Assembly (NCBI RefSeq): GCF_000688235.1 | Contig: NZ_JHYO01000004.1 | Location: 1-64,000, forward strand | Direction of reading: 5' to 3' | Length of the DNA: 64,000 nt | DNA from: Terasakiella pusilla DSM 6293 | Lineage (GTDB): Bacteria; Pseudomonadota; Alphaproteobacteria; Rhodospirillales; Terasakiellaceae | Part shown: in pieces, positions 27,482 to 36,952 of the stretch | Layout: each line of letters begins with the position of its first letter | Position numbering within the stretch: the stretch's first letter is position 1 | Position numbers and translations under genes: made by a program | Notes under the pieces: generated by a model | What the model was told of the DNA's origin: nothing | Seen by the model: the letters and a program-made list of their open reading frames with translations, nothing else | The model's database searches: none

Positions 27482-28189
27482 TTATTTTCTTTTAAAGCGC
27501 AAATAAACGCAGGCTTTGCCTTGTCGGATTGCTTTTTGTTCGTAACGGCTTGGCGGCCAGTCATCGGGGCGCACACGCCAATCTTCCGGGCCTTCACAGA
27601 TCCATTCAAAATCCGGATGTTTGGTCATATGTTCCAGCGTCCAGTCGATATAGGGCATATGGTCGCTGCCGACTCTAAATTCCGCTCCGCTTTTCAGAAC
27701 GCGCGAGATCAGGGCCATATTATCGGGTCCGACAAAACGGCGTTTGGCGTGACGTTTTTTGCGCCATGGATCGGGGAACAGCAGGAATAAACGGTCAATG
27801 GAGCTATCCGGCATGACATCGAGCAACGGGCGTGCGTCATCATCCAAAATACGGATGCGATCTTGCAGGCCGCGGTTGTCCACGTGATTGAGCAGCATTG
27901 CCACCCCATTGATGAAAGGTTCGCACGCCAGCATGCCGATGTCGGGGTTGTTTTCCAGTTGAGCGGCGCAATGTTCCCCGCCACCAAAGCCGACTTCAAA
28001 CCAGACCTGTTTGACCTCTGTTTTAAACAGAGACTTCGGGTCGAGCTGACTGCCATCTTCGGGGGGCTGAATACGCAGATCAGGCAGCAGGGTGTCCACA
28101 AGTTCCTGCTGGCGCGGCTTGAGCTTATAGCCCTGACGGCGTCCAAAGGTTTTCAGGCGCGTGGTATAGAGTTCTGGCGTATCTGACAT
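27482..28189 (-). CDS. trmB: tRNA (guanosine(46)-N7)-methyltransferase
   Basis: It methylates G46 in the variable loop of tRNAs using SAM. The 235-residue protein has the SAM motif WFEVGFGGGEH, ACEPFINGVAMLL, DRLFLLFPDPWRKKRHAKRRFVG (the TrmB hallmark), and C-terminal WPPSRYEQKAIRQGKACVYLRFKR. metK lies upstream behind its own terminator, and rimP follows after 183 bp with no gene between. Confidence 0.96.
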   Translation of the reverse strand: MSDTPELYTTRLKTFGRRQGYKLKPRQQELVDTLLPDLRIQPPEDGSQLDPKSLFKTEVKQVWFEVGFGGGEHCAAQLENNPDIGMLACEPFINGVAMLLNHVDNRGLQDRIRILDDDARPLLDVMPDSSIDRLFLLFPDPWRKKRHAKRRFVGPDNMALISRVLKSGAEFRVGSDHMPYIDWTLEHMTKHPDFEWICEGPEDWRVRPDDWPPSRYEQKAIRQGKACVYLRFKRK

Positions 28190-28207
28190 GATCTACTCGT
28201 TTCAACA

Positions 28208-28237
28208 AAAAAGCCCGACCTTATAGCCGGGCTTTTT
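28208..28237 (-). terminator. Terminator of metK
   Basis: A perfect 10-bp stem AAAAAGCCCG/CGGGCTTTTT (28208-28217 with 28228-28237) lies 21 nt after the metK stop. It gives a T-run on either strand. It separates metK from trmB. Confidence 0.9.
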
Positions 28238-28257
28238 CGTACTTTTCAACAGTTGTT

Positions 28258-29430
28258 TTAGAACTGGCGTTTCAGTTCGTCCACAAGGTCTGTTTTTTCC
28301 CAGCTGAAGTGGCCTTGTTCTGTCGGTGTACGACCGAAGTGACCATAGGCGGAGGTTTCTTTGTAGATCGGGGCGTTGAGTTTCAGATGCTCACGGATGC
28401 CACGCGGGGACAGGTTCATGATTTCTGAAGCAATTTTCGCCAGTTTAAGTTCGTCAACTTGCGCTGTGCCGGCTGTGTCTACGTAAACAGACAGCGGCTT
28501 GGAAATGCCGATTGCATAAGACAACTGGATCGTACATTTGTCCGCAAGGCCCGCAGCAACGATGTTTTTCGCAAGGTAACGTGCTGCGTAAGCCGCAGAA
28601 CGGTCAACCTTGGTCGGATCTTTACCAGAGAACGCGCCGCCACCGTGAGGAGCCGCACCGCCATAGGTGTCAACGATGATCTTACGACCTGTCAGGCCCG
28701 CATCCCCATCGGGGCCACCGATGACAAAACGACCTGTCGGGTTGACGTAAATTTCGTCGTCAGAGGGCAACCAGCCTTCTGGCAGAACTTCTTCAAAGTA
28801 AGGCAGGACCAATTCACGAACGTCATCCAAAGACAGGCTTTCGTCATGTTGTGTGGAGACAACCAAAGAAGTCGCGCGAACAGGCTTGCCATTTTCGTAA
28901 GCCAGCGTCACTTGTGATTTGGAATCCGGGCCAAAGCCTTTGACTTTGCCGGAGTGGCGATCTTCTGCCATGCGGCGCAGGATCTTGTGCGCGTACATGA
29001 TCGGGGCCGGCATCAGTTCCGGTGTTTCGTTACAGGCGTAACCGAACATAATGCCTTGGTCGCCCGCACCTTCTTCTTTATCTGTCCCGGAGCCTTCGTC
29101 AACGCCTTGAGCAATGTCCGCAGACTGGGAGTGGATTTGAGAAGTGATTTCGCAATCTTTCCAGTGGAAGCCGCGTTGCTCGTAGCCGATCTCTCTGATG
29201 GCTTCGCGCGCGATTTCCTTGAAACGGTCGTGGTTCATTTCATCCGGGCCGCGGACTTCACCAGCCAAAGCAACAAAGTTTGTTGTGACCATGGTTTCAA
29301 CAGCAACGCGGGAATACGGGTCCAGTTCGAGGAACGCATCAATGATAGAATCGGAGATACGGTCCGCAACTTTGTCCGGGTGACCTTCGGAAACAGATTC
29401 GGAAGTGAATAGATATTTATCGAGAGCCAT
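28258..29430 (-). CDS. metK: S-adenosylmethionine synthase
   Basis: It makes SAM from methionine and ATP. The 390-residue protein has [39 protein letters not shown]-like [36 protein letters not shown], and the P-loop [23 protein letters not shown]. The 170-bp leader was searched for a SAM, SAH or SAM/SAH riboswitch and none was recognised. An imperfect hairpin (AAACCTTGGAT facing ATCCTAAGGTTT) at 29541-29566 is the only structure seen. Confidence 0.98.
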   Translation of the reverse strand: MALDKYLFTSESVSEGHPDKVADRISDSIIDAFLELDPYSRVAVETMVTTNFVALAGEVRGPDEMNHDRFKEIAREAIREIGYEQRGFHWKDCEITSQIHSQSADIAQGVDEGSGTDKEEGAGDQGIMFGYACNETPELMPAPIMYAHKILRRMAEDRHSGKVKGFGPDSKSQVTLAYENGKPVRATSLVVSTQHDESLSLDDVRELVLPYFEEVLPEGWLPSDDEIYVNPTGRFVIGGPDGDAGLTGRKIIVDTYGGAAPHGGGAFSGKDPTKVDRSAAYAARYLAKNIVAAGLADKCTIQLSYAIGISKPLSVYVDTAGTAQVDELKLAKIASEIMNLSPRGIREHLKLNAPIYKETSAYGHFGRTPTEQGHFSWEKTDLVDELKRQF

Positions 29431-29600
29431 TACAAGCGCCTTTCGATCAAAAGTTAAACGAATGGACCTAGGGCGTCTGTCTTTGCCCCACTTAGCGACA
29501 TTTTTTGGTGTGGGTGCGCAAGCGGTCCAAATCCCCCCACAAACCTTGGATGAATCCTAAGGTTTAATAGGTTCGTCTTGTAACAGAACTGTATAACGGG

Positions 29601-30083
29601 TCAAGTATTTTCGTCGTCTTGTGACTCGTCGCACAGGACTTTGGTCAACTCAAACACGCGTCGCCGGATGGCGGGGTTGGTGATTTGATAGTAGTTGCGC
29701 ACAAGCTCAAGTGTTTCGCGCCGCGTCATATTGTCGGTTTCAAAAGCGGACACGTCCGTGCTGAGCTGTTGGCTGACTTCTTTGTAGCGATCGTGACTGA
29801 GTTCTGTCGGCATTTCCTCGAAGAAATAGGAGATGGGGACATCAAGCACGCGGCTGAGATCATAAAGACGACTGGCGCCAATGCGGTTGGCGCCGCGCTC
29901 ATATTTCTGGATTTGTTGGAACGTCAGGCCGACGGTTTCCCCCAGTTTGCTTTGGCTCATACCGAGAAGGGTGCGTATGTGGCGCAGTCTGGTGCCCACA
30001 TGAATGTCGATCGGGTTCGCTTCTCCCGGTTTTTTCTTGGGTAGACCCACCACTTTAGCGATTGTTGACATTCGACGTCCCAT
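29601..30083 (-). CDS. XRE-family transcriptional regulator linked to metK
   Basis: This 160-residue protein has a helix-turn-helix of the XRE class (~28-85: VGTRLRHIRTLLGMSQSKLGETVGLTFQQIQKYERGANRIGASRLYDLSRVL). A C-terminal segment ending in ETLELVRNYYQITNPAIRRRVFELTKVL follows. Proteins of this kind sit between lnt and metK in many alphaproteobacteria and include rhizobial PraR/PhrR-type regulators. Its targets here are unknown. Start codons at 30083 and 30071 are both possible. Confidence 0.9.
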   Translation of the reverse strand: MGRRMSTIAKVVGLPKKKPGEANPIDIHVGTRLRHIRTLLGMSQSKLGETVGLTFQQIQKYERGANRIGASRLYDLSRVLDVPISYFFEEMPTELSHDRYKEVSQQLSTDVSAFETDNMTRRETLELVRNYYQITNPAIRRRVFELTKVLCDESQDDENT

Positions 30084-30183
30084 TTGTATTGAGGGTTGAA
30101 AGTTATATCTTCCATTTGCTGAATTGATTATAAGCAGATCAGCCTGTCGTGCGCAACTCCGGTATTGTAAGAAAATATAATAT

Positions 30184-31755
30184 TTAACTAACGGTTGATC
30201 TTTGTTTTGTCGGTAGAGAAATCAGAACTTGACCCAAGATCGTTAGGAGCAGGAGAATACCGCCCCAGGAAGCGGCCCCATAGCGGGCAAAAAACGGAAT
30301 ATGATCAAGGGGTTTTGCTAAGGGAACATCAACGAAGCGCTGCACCCCATAAGGGATAGAGGCCTGTGTACGCCCATAGCCATCGGTGATGACACTCACG
30401 CCTGTATTGGCGACACGCACCAGCGGTAGGCCTTCTTCAACGCTGCGCATCTTTGCACTTATTAAGTGTTGGTAAGGACCGGGGCTATTGCCGTACCAGC
30501 CATCATTGGTGATGTTGAGCAACCATTGCGGTCTTTTTTGCGGGTCGACAACTTCACCGGGGAAGATGATTTCATAACAAATCAAAGGGCTTAGGGAGGG
30601 CAACCCTGCGATTTCCAATGTTTGGGGGCCGCGGCCGGGGGTGAAATCAACCAACCCATCGGTTAATTTTGGAATGGGGTTCCAGTTGCGTAACGGGATA
30701 TATTCCCCAAACGGGACAAGATGAAATTTGTCGTAGGTCGCAACAACCGAGCCCACTTCGTTGACGGCAACCAGAGAGTTCCAGACCTGAAACGGTTGCA
30801 CGCCGCGTGGGGTCATGCGTGGCGTCCCTGTAATGACGGCCCCGCCTCTGGGGGTAATGGACGCCAGTGCCTTAAGCACATAAGGTTCACGATTAACCGA
30901 ATAGGTCACCGCCGTTTCCGGCATGATAATATGTGTGGGGGCCAGATCGCCTTGGGGGGGTGTCAGGCTGAGATCTAGAAGCGTGTTAAAATTTTCAATC
31001 TTATGATCGTTGTCCCACTTGGTCTTTTGGGCAATATTCGGCTGGATCAGCCGTAACACCACATTGTCATGGTGTTCAACCGTTGCGTCGCTTAGTCGCA
31101 AGGCGCCACTTGTCCACAATAGGGCAGGGATGATCAGGACGGAAAGGGCCACCACAGCTTTTTGCTTTCCTTCCCGATAGAAAAAGCTCGCACTCAGGCT
31201 GGTGGCCAATACGGTAAAGAGGCTGAGCCCGAAAGAGCCGAAGACGCTGGTGCTTTGCAGGATTTCGTCACTAAAGCCCCAGATCGACGCCATCATATTC
31301 CAAGGGAAGCCGGTAAAGAGCCAGCTTCGCACCCATTCCATCGCTGTCCACGCGCAAGCAAACAGCAAGATGCGGCCTATGACCGCCCTGTCTTTCGGGC
31401 GATAGGCCCAGGAGAGATGGGCAAGCAGGGTGGTCAGGCCGTTAAACAGGCCGACCCCGATGGCAAGGGCGGGGACCGCGATGGGGATCAGCCAGCCATG
31501 CTTGTCCGGGTTGACCAAAAACGCGTTGGTGAGCCAATAGAGGCCGCCGCCAAAAAAGCCGATGCCGAACAGCCAACCGGTCAAAAAGGCCTGCTTTTTT
31601 GTCTCGCAATGATCGAGAAACAGAAACAAGCCGCCCATGCCGACAAAAGCCAGCGGGAAGATATAAATCGGGGGCAAGGCCGCGACAACGCACAGGCCGA
31701 GACCGATCAACAACAACGCACGTTTGTAGCCAGTGAGCTCAAGAATTTTTTGCAA
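30184..31755 (-). CDS. lnt: Apolipoprotein N-acyltransferase
   Basis: This inner-membrane enzyme adds the third acyl chain to lipoproteins. The 523-residue protein has six or seven N-terminal membrane helices and a periplasmic nitrilase domain. The Glu-Lys-Cys catalytic set is visible in HIIMPETAVTYS, YDKFHLVPFGEYIP and SPLICYEIIFPGEV. The only start that fits is TTG at 31755, preceded by GGAAGAG. It overlaps the end of murU by 17 nt, which implies coupled translation. Confidence 0.94.
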   Translation of the reverse strand: MQKILELTGYKRALLLIGLGLCVVAALPPIYIFPLAFVGMGGLFLFLDHCETKKQAFLTGWLFGIGFFGGGLYWLTNAFLVNPDKHGWLIPIAVPALAIGVGLFNGLTTLLAHLSWAYRPKDRAVIGRILLFACAWTAMEWVRSWLFTGFPWNMMASIWGFSDEILQSTSVFGSFGLSLFTVLATSLSASFFYREGKQKAVVALSVLIIPALLWTSGALRLSDATVEHHDNVVLRLIQPNIAQKTKWDNDHKIENFNTLLDLSLTPPQGDLAPTHIIMPETAVTYSVNREPYVLKALASITPRGGAVITGTPRMTPRGVQPFQVWNSLVAVNEVGSVVATYDKFHLVPFGEYIPLRNWNPIPKLTDGLVDFTPGRGPQTLEIAGLPSLSPLICYEIIFPGEVVDPQKRPQWLLNITNDGWYGNSPGPYQHLISAKMRSVEEGLPLVRVANTGVSVITDGYGRTQASIPYGVQRFVDVPLAKPLDHIPFFARYGAASWGGILLLLTILGQVLISLPTKQRSTVS

Positions 31756-32455
31756 AGTACTCTTCCGCTAGGGTTAGGCCATCCGGTGTGCCGACATGCA
31801 GCCAGTCGCCCTCATGAATAACCGCTTTGATCCGCCCGTTGGTGATGGCATCCATATAAATGTCGCGCAAGGACCATTTTGTGACGGTTTTATGGGCAAA
31901 GGCCTGTTTTGCTAAAATCTGCACACCAGTAAACACATAAGGCGCGCTTTCAGCCTTCCCCCGAAAGGTCGGTCGGCCTTGGTCATCGAGGAAAAAGTCA
32001 CCGGTGCCGTCAAATCCGATCGCAGTCTCGCGCGGATGGAGCAGCAGCACCGCATCCATCTCATCCGGGTTCCAATGGTTGTGCAGGTTGGTGAGGGCTG
32101 GTTGGGTACCATTGACCAGCACCGCATCCCCGTTCAGCACATAAAAGGCATCGCCCGACAGATGGGGCAGGGCTTTGGTCACGCCGCCGCCCGTTTCCAA
32201 CGGTTCGTCCTCCGGGGAGAACAGGATATTGAGGTCGCTGCGGTGTTTAAAATGATCCTGAATTTGATCGCCAAGGTAACTGGTGTTGAGCACGCACGTG
32301 TCCACACCCGCCTCGATCAGGCGATCAAGACAGCGATCTGCCATGGTGCGTCCGGCGACTTTGATTAACGGTTTTGGGGTGGTCAGGGTCAGCGGACGCA
32401 TGCGGGTGCCAAGCCCCGCCGCCAGCACCATGCCGGAAGTTATGGCTTGAGACAT
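31739..32455 (-). CDS. murU: N-acetylmuramate alpha-1-phosphate uridylyltransferase
   Basis: It makes UDP-MurNAc from MurNAc-1-phosphate in the peptidoglycan recycling route that bypasses de novo MurA/MurB. The 238-residue nucleotidyltransferase has the signature GLGTRMRPLTLTTPKPLI from residue 14, FSPEDEPLETGGGVTKALP, YVLNGDAVLV, and IHEGDWLHVGTPDGL. It overlaps amgK by 16 nt. The pairing with the kinase AmgK is the main reason for naming MurU rather than another sugar nucleotidyltransferase. Confidence 0.88.
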   Translation of the reverse strand: MSQAITSGMVLAAGLGTRMRPLTLTTPKPLIKVAGRTMADRCLDRLIEAGVDTCVLNTSYLGDQIQDHFKHRSDLNILFSPEDEPLETGGGVTKALPHLSGDAFYVLNGDAVLVNGTQPALTNLHNHWNPDEMDAVLLLHPRETAIGFDGTGDFFLDDQGRPTFRGKAESAPYVFTGVQILAKQAFAHKTVTKWSLRDIYMDAITNGRIKAVIHEGDWLHVGTPDGLTLAEEYFAKNS

Positions 32456-33444
32456 GCGGGGATTCCTCGGCTGTCTTTAGGGATGTGGGTATCGACCCAG
32501 ACTTTAACGTCTTTTAAGATCGGATGCTTCAAAGACCGTTCAAACAAACGCCAGACCCGCGGGATATGATGCAGGTAAATCGGCTTGTCATCGCGCATAC
32601 AGAGACGGGCGAAAATGCCGATCACTTTGGCATGACGTTGCGCGCCCAGGATCGCGAAGGCGGCTTCAAAATCGTCGATATCCAAGTCACTAAAGGAACT
32701 GGTGTAGCGCATCTTCATTTCTTCGATCAGGCGGATGTCAATGTCACGGCGTGCATCTTCCAGCAAGCTGACCACATCATAGACGCCCGATCCGAGCACC
32801 GCGTCCTGAAAGTCCAACAGGCCACAAGCCGCATAATTGGCGCGCTCATTCAGCAGGAGTAGGTTATCCACATGATAATCGCGCAAGACCAGCTTTTTGG
32901 GGTGGCGTTGCACATATTTAAAGGCTTTGTCCCATGCCTCTAAATAAGAGGTGCGCATATCGTCAGTGACATAATCGTCGCCCAAAGCGGCTTTCATCCA
33001 CCAGTCGGGCAGCAGCAGGGCTTCGTCCGCCAACAGCTTTTCGTCATAGTCGGGCAGGCCGCTGGGCAGGTCTTTGACATCTTCATGCAAATCCACCAGC
33101 ACGTCGATGGCAAGCTTATAAAGCTCCCGTTCGTTCGCGCCCGCTTGCAACATGCGAGTATAGGTATTGTCGCCCAAGTCTTCCAGCAGGATGAAGCCGT
33201 CTTCGGCATCCTGTGCATAAATTTTTGGGGCGCTATAGCCGTGGTCTGTCAGGAACTTTGCGATTTTAACAAAAGGCTTCACCTTTTCCGGTGGCGGGGC
33301 ATCCATCAGCACCACGCTTTCGCCATCGCGTTGCAGGCGGTAATATTTGCGAAAGGACGCATCCCCCGCCAGCAAGGGGCAATCCACACCGTCCCAGCCG
33401 TGCTTTTTTAAAAAACGTTCCCGTAAACTCGCGCGATCGTTCAC
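32440..33444 (-). CDS. amgK: N-acetylmuramate/N-acetylglucosamine kinase, AmgK type
   Basis: This 334-residue member of the aminoglycoside phosphotransferase-like kinases phosphorylates the anomeric carbon of MurNAc and GlcNAc during cell-wall recycling. It shows CPLLAGDASFRKYYRL, LLEDLGDNTYTRML, the catalytic loop LVLRDYHVDNLLLL (~185-200) and the metal motif GLLDFQDAVLGSGVYDVVSLLEDARRD. The GTG start follows AAGGAGA and overlaps the tsaE stop as GTGA. murU follows with overlap. Confidence 0.88.
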   Translation of the reverse strand: MNDRASLRERFLKKHGWDGVDCPLLAGDASFRKYYRLQRDGESVVLMDAPPPEKVKPFVKIAKFLTDHGYSAPKIYAQDAEDGFILLEDLGDNTYTRMLQAGANERELYKLAIDVLVDLHEDVKDLPSGLPDYDEKLLADEALLLPDWWMKAALGDDYVTDDMRTSYLEAWDKAFKYVQRHPKKLVLRDYHVDNLLLLNERANYAACGLLDFQDAVLGSGVYDVVSLLEDARRDIDIRLIEEMKMRYTSSFSDLDIDDFEAAFAILGAQRHAKVIGIFARLCMRDDKPIYLHHIPRVWRLFERSLKHPILKDVKVWVDTHIPKDSRGIPACLKP

Positions 33445-33896
33445 AGTGTGATCTCCTTCAAACGGTCCAGCCAGTCGCCTTGGCTGGTAAAAGTCAGGGT
33501 GCGCGCGGTGTCATGACCTGCGGGCGCAATCTCGATATTTAGGCAATTCCACGGCAGGTAGGTGCCAAGTTTGGACGGCCATTCGATCAGGGAAATACCA
33601 TCGTTGAAGGCTTCTTCAATACCCAGTTCCAAACTGTCATCGGGGCTGTCCAGTCGATACATATCAAAATGATACAGCTCTCCCGCGTCCGTGTCGTAAA
33701 TCTGCACCAGCGTAAAAGTCGGGCTGGGGACTTCTTCATCCGGGGTGGTGAGGGCGCGGATAAAGGCGCGCGAAAAGACCGATTTGCCCATGCCCAGATC
33801 GCCATGGAGGGCAATCACATCGCCTGCGCGTGCAATTTGGGCAATCCGTTGAGCGCACACCTCGGTTTGGTGTTGATTTTCAATGTTTATTTTCAT
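33441..33896 (-). CDS. tsaE: tRNA threonylcarbamoyladenosine biosynthesis ATPase TsaE
   Basis: It is the ATPase partner of TsaB/TsaD in t6A37 synthesis. The 151-residue protein has the Walker A motif GDLGMGKS (32-39), VPSPTFTLVQIYD, and LYHFDMYRLDSPDDSLELGIEEAFNDGISLIEWPSKLG, the usual YRL...WPE-type region. It leads the tsaE-amgK-murU-lnt overlapping chain and is divergent from the ferredoxin-NADP reductase gene. Confidence 0.94.
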   Translation of the reverse strand: MKINIENQHQTEVCAQRIAQIARAGDVIALHGDLGMGKSVFSRAFIRALTTPDEEVPSPTFTLVQIYDTDAGELYHFDMYRLDSPDDSLELGIEEAFNDGISLIEWPSKLGTYLPWNCLNIEIAPAGHDTARTLTFTSQGDWLDRLKEITL

Positions 33897-33980
33897 GGTT
33901 ATTTAATACTAGACTTTGGCCTGTGTTTCATCGCATTTTAGGGCCAATTGGTTCTCGAATTCTTAAGAAGGTTTGGATAA

Positions 33981-34997
33981 ATGACAGATTCCCACACAAC
34001 CGATGTTGCCATCATTGGCGCAGGCCCGACCGGACTGTTTGCTGTTTTTGAATGTGGCATGTTGAAGATGAACTGTCACGTCATTGATGCGCTGGATATG
34101 ATCGGCGGTCAGTGCACAGCGCTTTATCCTGAAAAACCGATTTATGACATTCCGGCCCATCCGGCGATCACAGGTGGCGACCTGATCAATAAACTGGAAG
34201 AACAGGCCGCCCCGTTTAACCCGATCTATCACTTGTCCCAACAGGTGACAAAACTGGAAAAACAGGCTGACGGCACCTTTGATCTGGAAACCAGCAAAGG
34301 CACCAAGATCAATGCCAAAGCCGTGATCATTGCCGCAGGTGTGGGCGCATTTGGTCCGAACCGTCCGCCGCTGGATGGCTTGCTGGATTATGAAGGCACA
34401 TCCGTCTTTTATATGGTACGCCGTCGGGAAGACTTCCGCGATAAGCGCGTTGTTATTGCCGGTGGCGGTGATAGTGCGGTTGATTGGGCGCTGTCTTTGG
34501 CTGATGTCGCAAAGTCCGTACAAGTGGTCCATCGTCGTCCCAAGTTCCGCGCAGCCCCGGAAAGTGTCTCCAAGATGCAGCAGCTGGATAAAGACGGGAC
34601 GATTGAACTGGTCGTGCCTTATCAGCTGGAAGGGCTGAAAGGTGAAGGCGATCAGTTGAGCGCCGTGGTCGTGAAAGATTTTGATGGCAATCTGCGTGAT
34701 CTGGAAGCTGATGTCCTGTTGCCGTTTTATGGTCTGTCCCAAAACCTTGGCCCCATCGCGGAATGGGGGCTGGAGCTTGAGAAAAAACACCTGAATGTGC
34801 ACCCGACCACCATGGCAACGTCTGAAGCGGGCATCTTCGGGGTGGGGGATATCATCACCTATGACAATAAGCTGAAGCTGATCCTGTGTGGTTTCTCCGA
34901 AGCGGCGATGGCAGCACGGGCGGCGCATGGGTACGCGTACCCGGATGAAGAACTGCACTTTGAATATTCAACGTCCATGGGCGTGCCGTCCGAGTAA
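33981..34997 (+). CDS. Ferredoxin/flavodoxin--NADP+ reductase, thioredoxin-reductase-like type
   Basis: This 338-residue flavoprotein moves electrons between NADPH and ferredoxin. It has the FAD motif AIIGAGPTGLFAVFE, the GGQCTALYPEKPIYDIP block typical of this TrxR-like group, and VGAFGPNRPPL. The NADPH motif VVIAGGGDSAVDWALSLAD and GIFGVGDIITYDNKLKLILCGFSEAAMAARA follow. The redox CxxC of true thioredoxin reductases is absent. An AGAAGG site precedes the ATG, and a terminator follows. Confidence 0.92.
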   Translation: MTDSHTTDVAIIGAGPTGLFAVFECGMLKMNCHVIDALDMIGGQCTALYPEKPIYDIPAHPAITGGDLINKLEEQAAPFNPIYHLSQQVTKLEKQADGTFDLETSKGTKINAKAVIIAAGVGAFGPNRPPLDGLLDYEGTSVFYMVRRREDFRDKRVVIAGGGDSAVDWALSLADVAKSVQVVHRRPKFRAAPESVSKMQQLDKDGTIELVVPYQLEGLKGEGDQLSAVVVKDFDGNLRDLEADVLLPFYGLSQNLGPIAEWGLELEKKHLNVHPTTMATSEAGIFGVGDIITYDNKLKLILCGFSEAAMAARAAHGYAYPDEELHFEYSTSMGVPSE

Positions 34998-35013
34998 GGT
35001 TGAACAAGATAAG

Positions 35014-35047
35014 AAACGCCTCGATGATCGTCGGGGCGTTTTTTTTT
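35014..35047 (+). terminator. Terminator after the ferredoxin-NADP reductase gene
   Basis: An 11-bp stem (one G-U) pairs 35014-35024 with 35031-35041, with a 6-nt loop and a run of eight or more T. It lies 17 nt after the stop codon. Confidence 0.92.
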
Positions 35048-35119
35048 GATCAAATTATTTGACAAGGCGGCTGCTATGGGTTTTGATGAAACCATAAGGT
35101 TTAACGACAGGTTTGACAC

Positions 35120-35242
35120 ATGACCGTTTTGGACATCAGCACCGCTATTTTGATCGCCGCTTCTTTAAGCGCCGCGATTGCGTTGCGTGTTTACGGTCAA
35201 GAACGCCTATCCCTCCTCCTAGCACGACTTACTCGCCCCTGA
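35120..35242 (+). promoter_or_regulatory. Leucine-rich leader peptide of leuA (attenuator, copy A)
   Basis: A 40-codon frame starts at ATG 35120 and stops at TGA 35240-35242. Near its end five of eight codons are leucine, read as CTA TCC CTC CTC CTA GCA CGA CTT. None is the CTG or TTG preferred in nearby genes. The end of the frame (CGA CTT ACT CGC CCC stop) matches the end of the second leader at 37084. Downstream, AGGGGGCAAGGC (35298-35309) and GCCGATTTCAT (35325-35335) are also shared. This fits ribosome-mediated attenuation by charged tRNA-Leu. The 375-bp gap between the reductase and leuA otherwise holds only the reductase terminator and a short CCTGAA/TTCAGG hairpin near 35282-35300. 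Confidence 0.65.
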
Positions 35243-35372
35243 GCGGGCATTGCTTCTTGTCCTCATTTGTAGAAAAAGTGACCTGAAGCAAGCGTTCAGG
35301 GGGCAAGGCCTGTTGCAATTTTGGGCCGATTTCATTACACAATATTGAAATCTTATTTCTGGGAAGAGCATA

Positions 35373-36932
35373 ATGACAACCGATTCTAACCGCGTAATCA
35401 TCTTTGACACCACTTTGCGTGATGGGGAACAGTCCCCCGGCGCCTCCATGAACCTGGAAGAAAAGCTGCGCATTGCCGCAACCCTTGAAGAAATGGGTGT
35501 TGATGTGATCGAAGCGGGCTTTCCGATTGCCTCGGAAGGGGATTTTGAATCCGTAACAGAGATTGCCAAGCGCGCGAAAACATCCTCTATCTGTGGGTTG
35601 TCCCGTGCGTCCAAAGGCGATATCCAGCGCTGTTATGATGCGATCAAGCACGCACCGATGCACCGTATCCACACCTTCATCTCCACCTCCCCCCTGCATA
35701 TGAAATATAAATTGCAGATGGAACCGGAAGCGGTCTTGGCAAAAGTAAAAGAGTCTGTGACGTTCGCACGTTCCTTGGTGGAAGATGTGGAATGGTCCGC
35801 AGAAGATGGCACCCGTACCGAAGCGGACTTCTTGTGCCGTTGTGTGGAAGCCGCGATTGACGCAGGCGCCAGCACCATCAACATCCCGGATACAGTTGGC
35901 TACACGGTGCCGGATGAATATTTCAAGATGATTGAAATGTTGATGAACCGGGTGCCGAACATTGATAAAGCGCGGATCTCCACACACTGTCACAACGACT
36001 TGGGCTTGGCGGTTGCGAACTCTTTGGCAGCGGTGCAAGCCGGTGCGCGTCAGGTGGAATGTACAATCAACGGTCTGGGCGAACGCGCAGGCAACGCGGC
36101 GTTGGAAGAGATCGTGATGGCGATGCGCACGCGTCAGGACTTCTTGCCGTTTGAAACTGGGATTAAATCCGAACTGATCACCCGTGCGTCGCGCATGGTG
36201 TCTGCGATCACCGGCTTTTCTGTCCAGCCGAACAAGGCGATTGTCGGTAAAAACGCCTTTGCGCACGAATCCGGTATCCATCAGGACGGTATGTTGAAAC
36301 ATGCCGGTACGTACGAGATCATGACACCGGAAAGTGTCGGTCTGAACGATGCCAACAAGATCGTCTTGGGTAAACATTCCGGTCGTCACGCGTTTAAAGA
36401 TAAATTGTCTGCGTTGGGTTATCAATTGGGCGACAATGCCTTGAACGATGCGTTTAAACGCTTCAAGGACTTGGCTGACCTGAAAAAAGAAGTCTTTGAC
36501 GAAGATATCATCGCTTTGGTGGATGATGAGGTCATGCGCGTGAACGAACGTGTGAAGTTGAAGCATTTCCAAGTCACCTGTGGCACGCACGTTAAATCCC
36601 AGATCGCTGCTTTGGCGATTGAGGTTGATGGTGAAGAACGCAAAACCATTGCCGAAGGTGACGGTCCGGTCGATGCCGCCTTTAAAGCGATCAAGGAAAT
36701 CGTGCCGTTGCCGGATGCGCATCTGGAACTGTATCAGGTATCAGCCGTTACAGGTGGGACTGATGCCCAAGCCGAAGTGACGGTTCGTTTGTCTGAAAAT
36801 GGCAGAACGGTCAACGGACGGGGTGCAGATACAGATACCATGGTGGCATCTGTCACGGCTTATTTGAACGCGGTGAACAAGCTGTTTGTGAAACGCGGTA
36901 AGTCCAAGCCGGACGATGTCGGCGGCATCTAA
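35373..36932 (+). CDS. leuA: 2-isopropylmalate synthase
   Basis: It is the first committed step of leucine synthesis, condensing acetyl-CoA with 2-ketoisovalerate. The 519-residue protein is full length. The TIM-barrel catalytic domain has FDTTLRDGEQSPGASM and the metal motif THCHNDLGLAVANS. The linker subdomains contain NAFAHESGIHQDGMLK, and the C-terminal regulatory domain (~390-510), which binds leucine, contains VTGGTDAQAEVTVRL. A leucine leader peptide lies 130 bp upstream. A truncated paralogue follows. Confidence 0.97.
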   Translation: MTTDSNRVIIFDTTLRDGEQSPGASMNLEEKLRIAATLEEMGVDVIEAGFPIASEGDFESVTEIAKRAKTSSICGLSRASKGDIQRCYDAIKHAPMHRIHTFISTSPLHMKYKLQMEPEAVLAKVKESVTFARSLVEDVEWSAEDGTRTEADFLCRCVEAAIDAGASTINIPDTVGYTVPDEYFKMIEMLMNRVPNIDKARISTHCHNDLGLAVANSLAAVQAGARQVECTINGLGERAGNAALEEIVMAMRTRQDFLPFETGIKSELITRASRMVSAITGFSVQPNKAIVGKNAFAHESGIHQDGMLKHAGTYEIMTPESVGLNDANKIVLGKHSGRHAFKDKLSALGYQLGDNALNDAFKRFKDLADLKKEVFDEDIIALVDDEVMRVNERVKLKHFQVTCGTHVKSQIAALAIEVDGEERKTIAEGDGPVDAAFKAIKEIVPLPDAHLELYQVSAVTGGTDAQAEVTVRLSENGRTVNGRGADTDTMVASVTAYLNAVNKLFVKRGKSKPDDVGGI

Positions 36933-36952
36933 GCTGCTTTAGACAATAAAAC

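Noticed and set aside
29431-29600. SAM-type riboswitch upstream of metK
   Set aside because: The leader was read on the minus strand for SAM-II, SAM/SAH and SAH patterns. Only one imperfect hairpin without the conserved cores was found.
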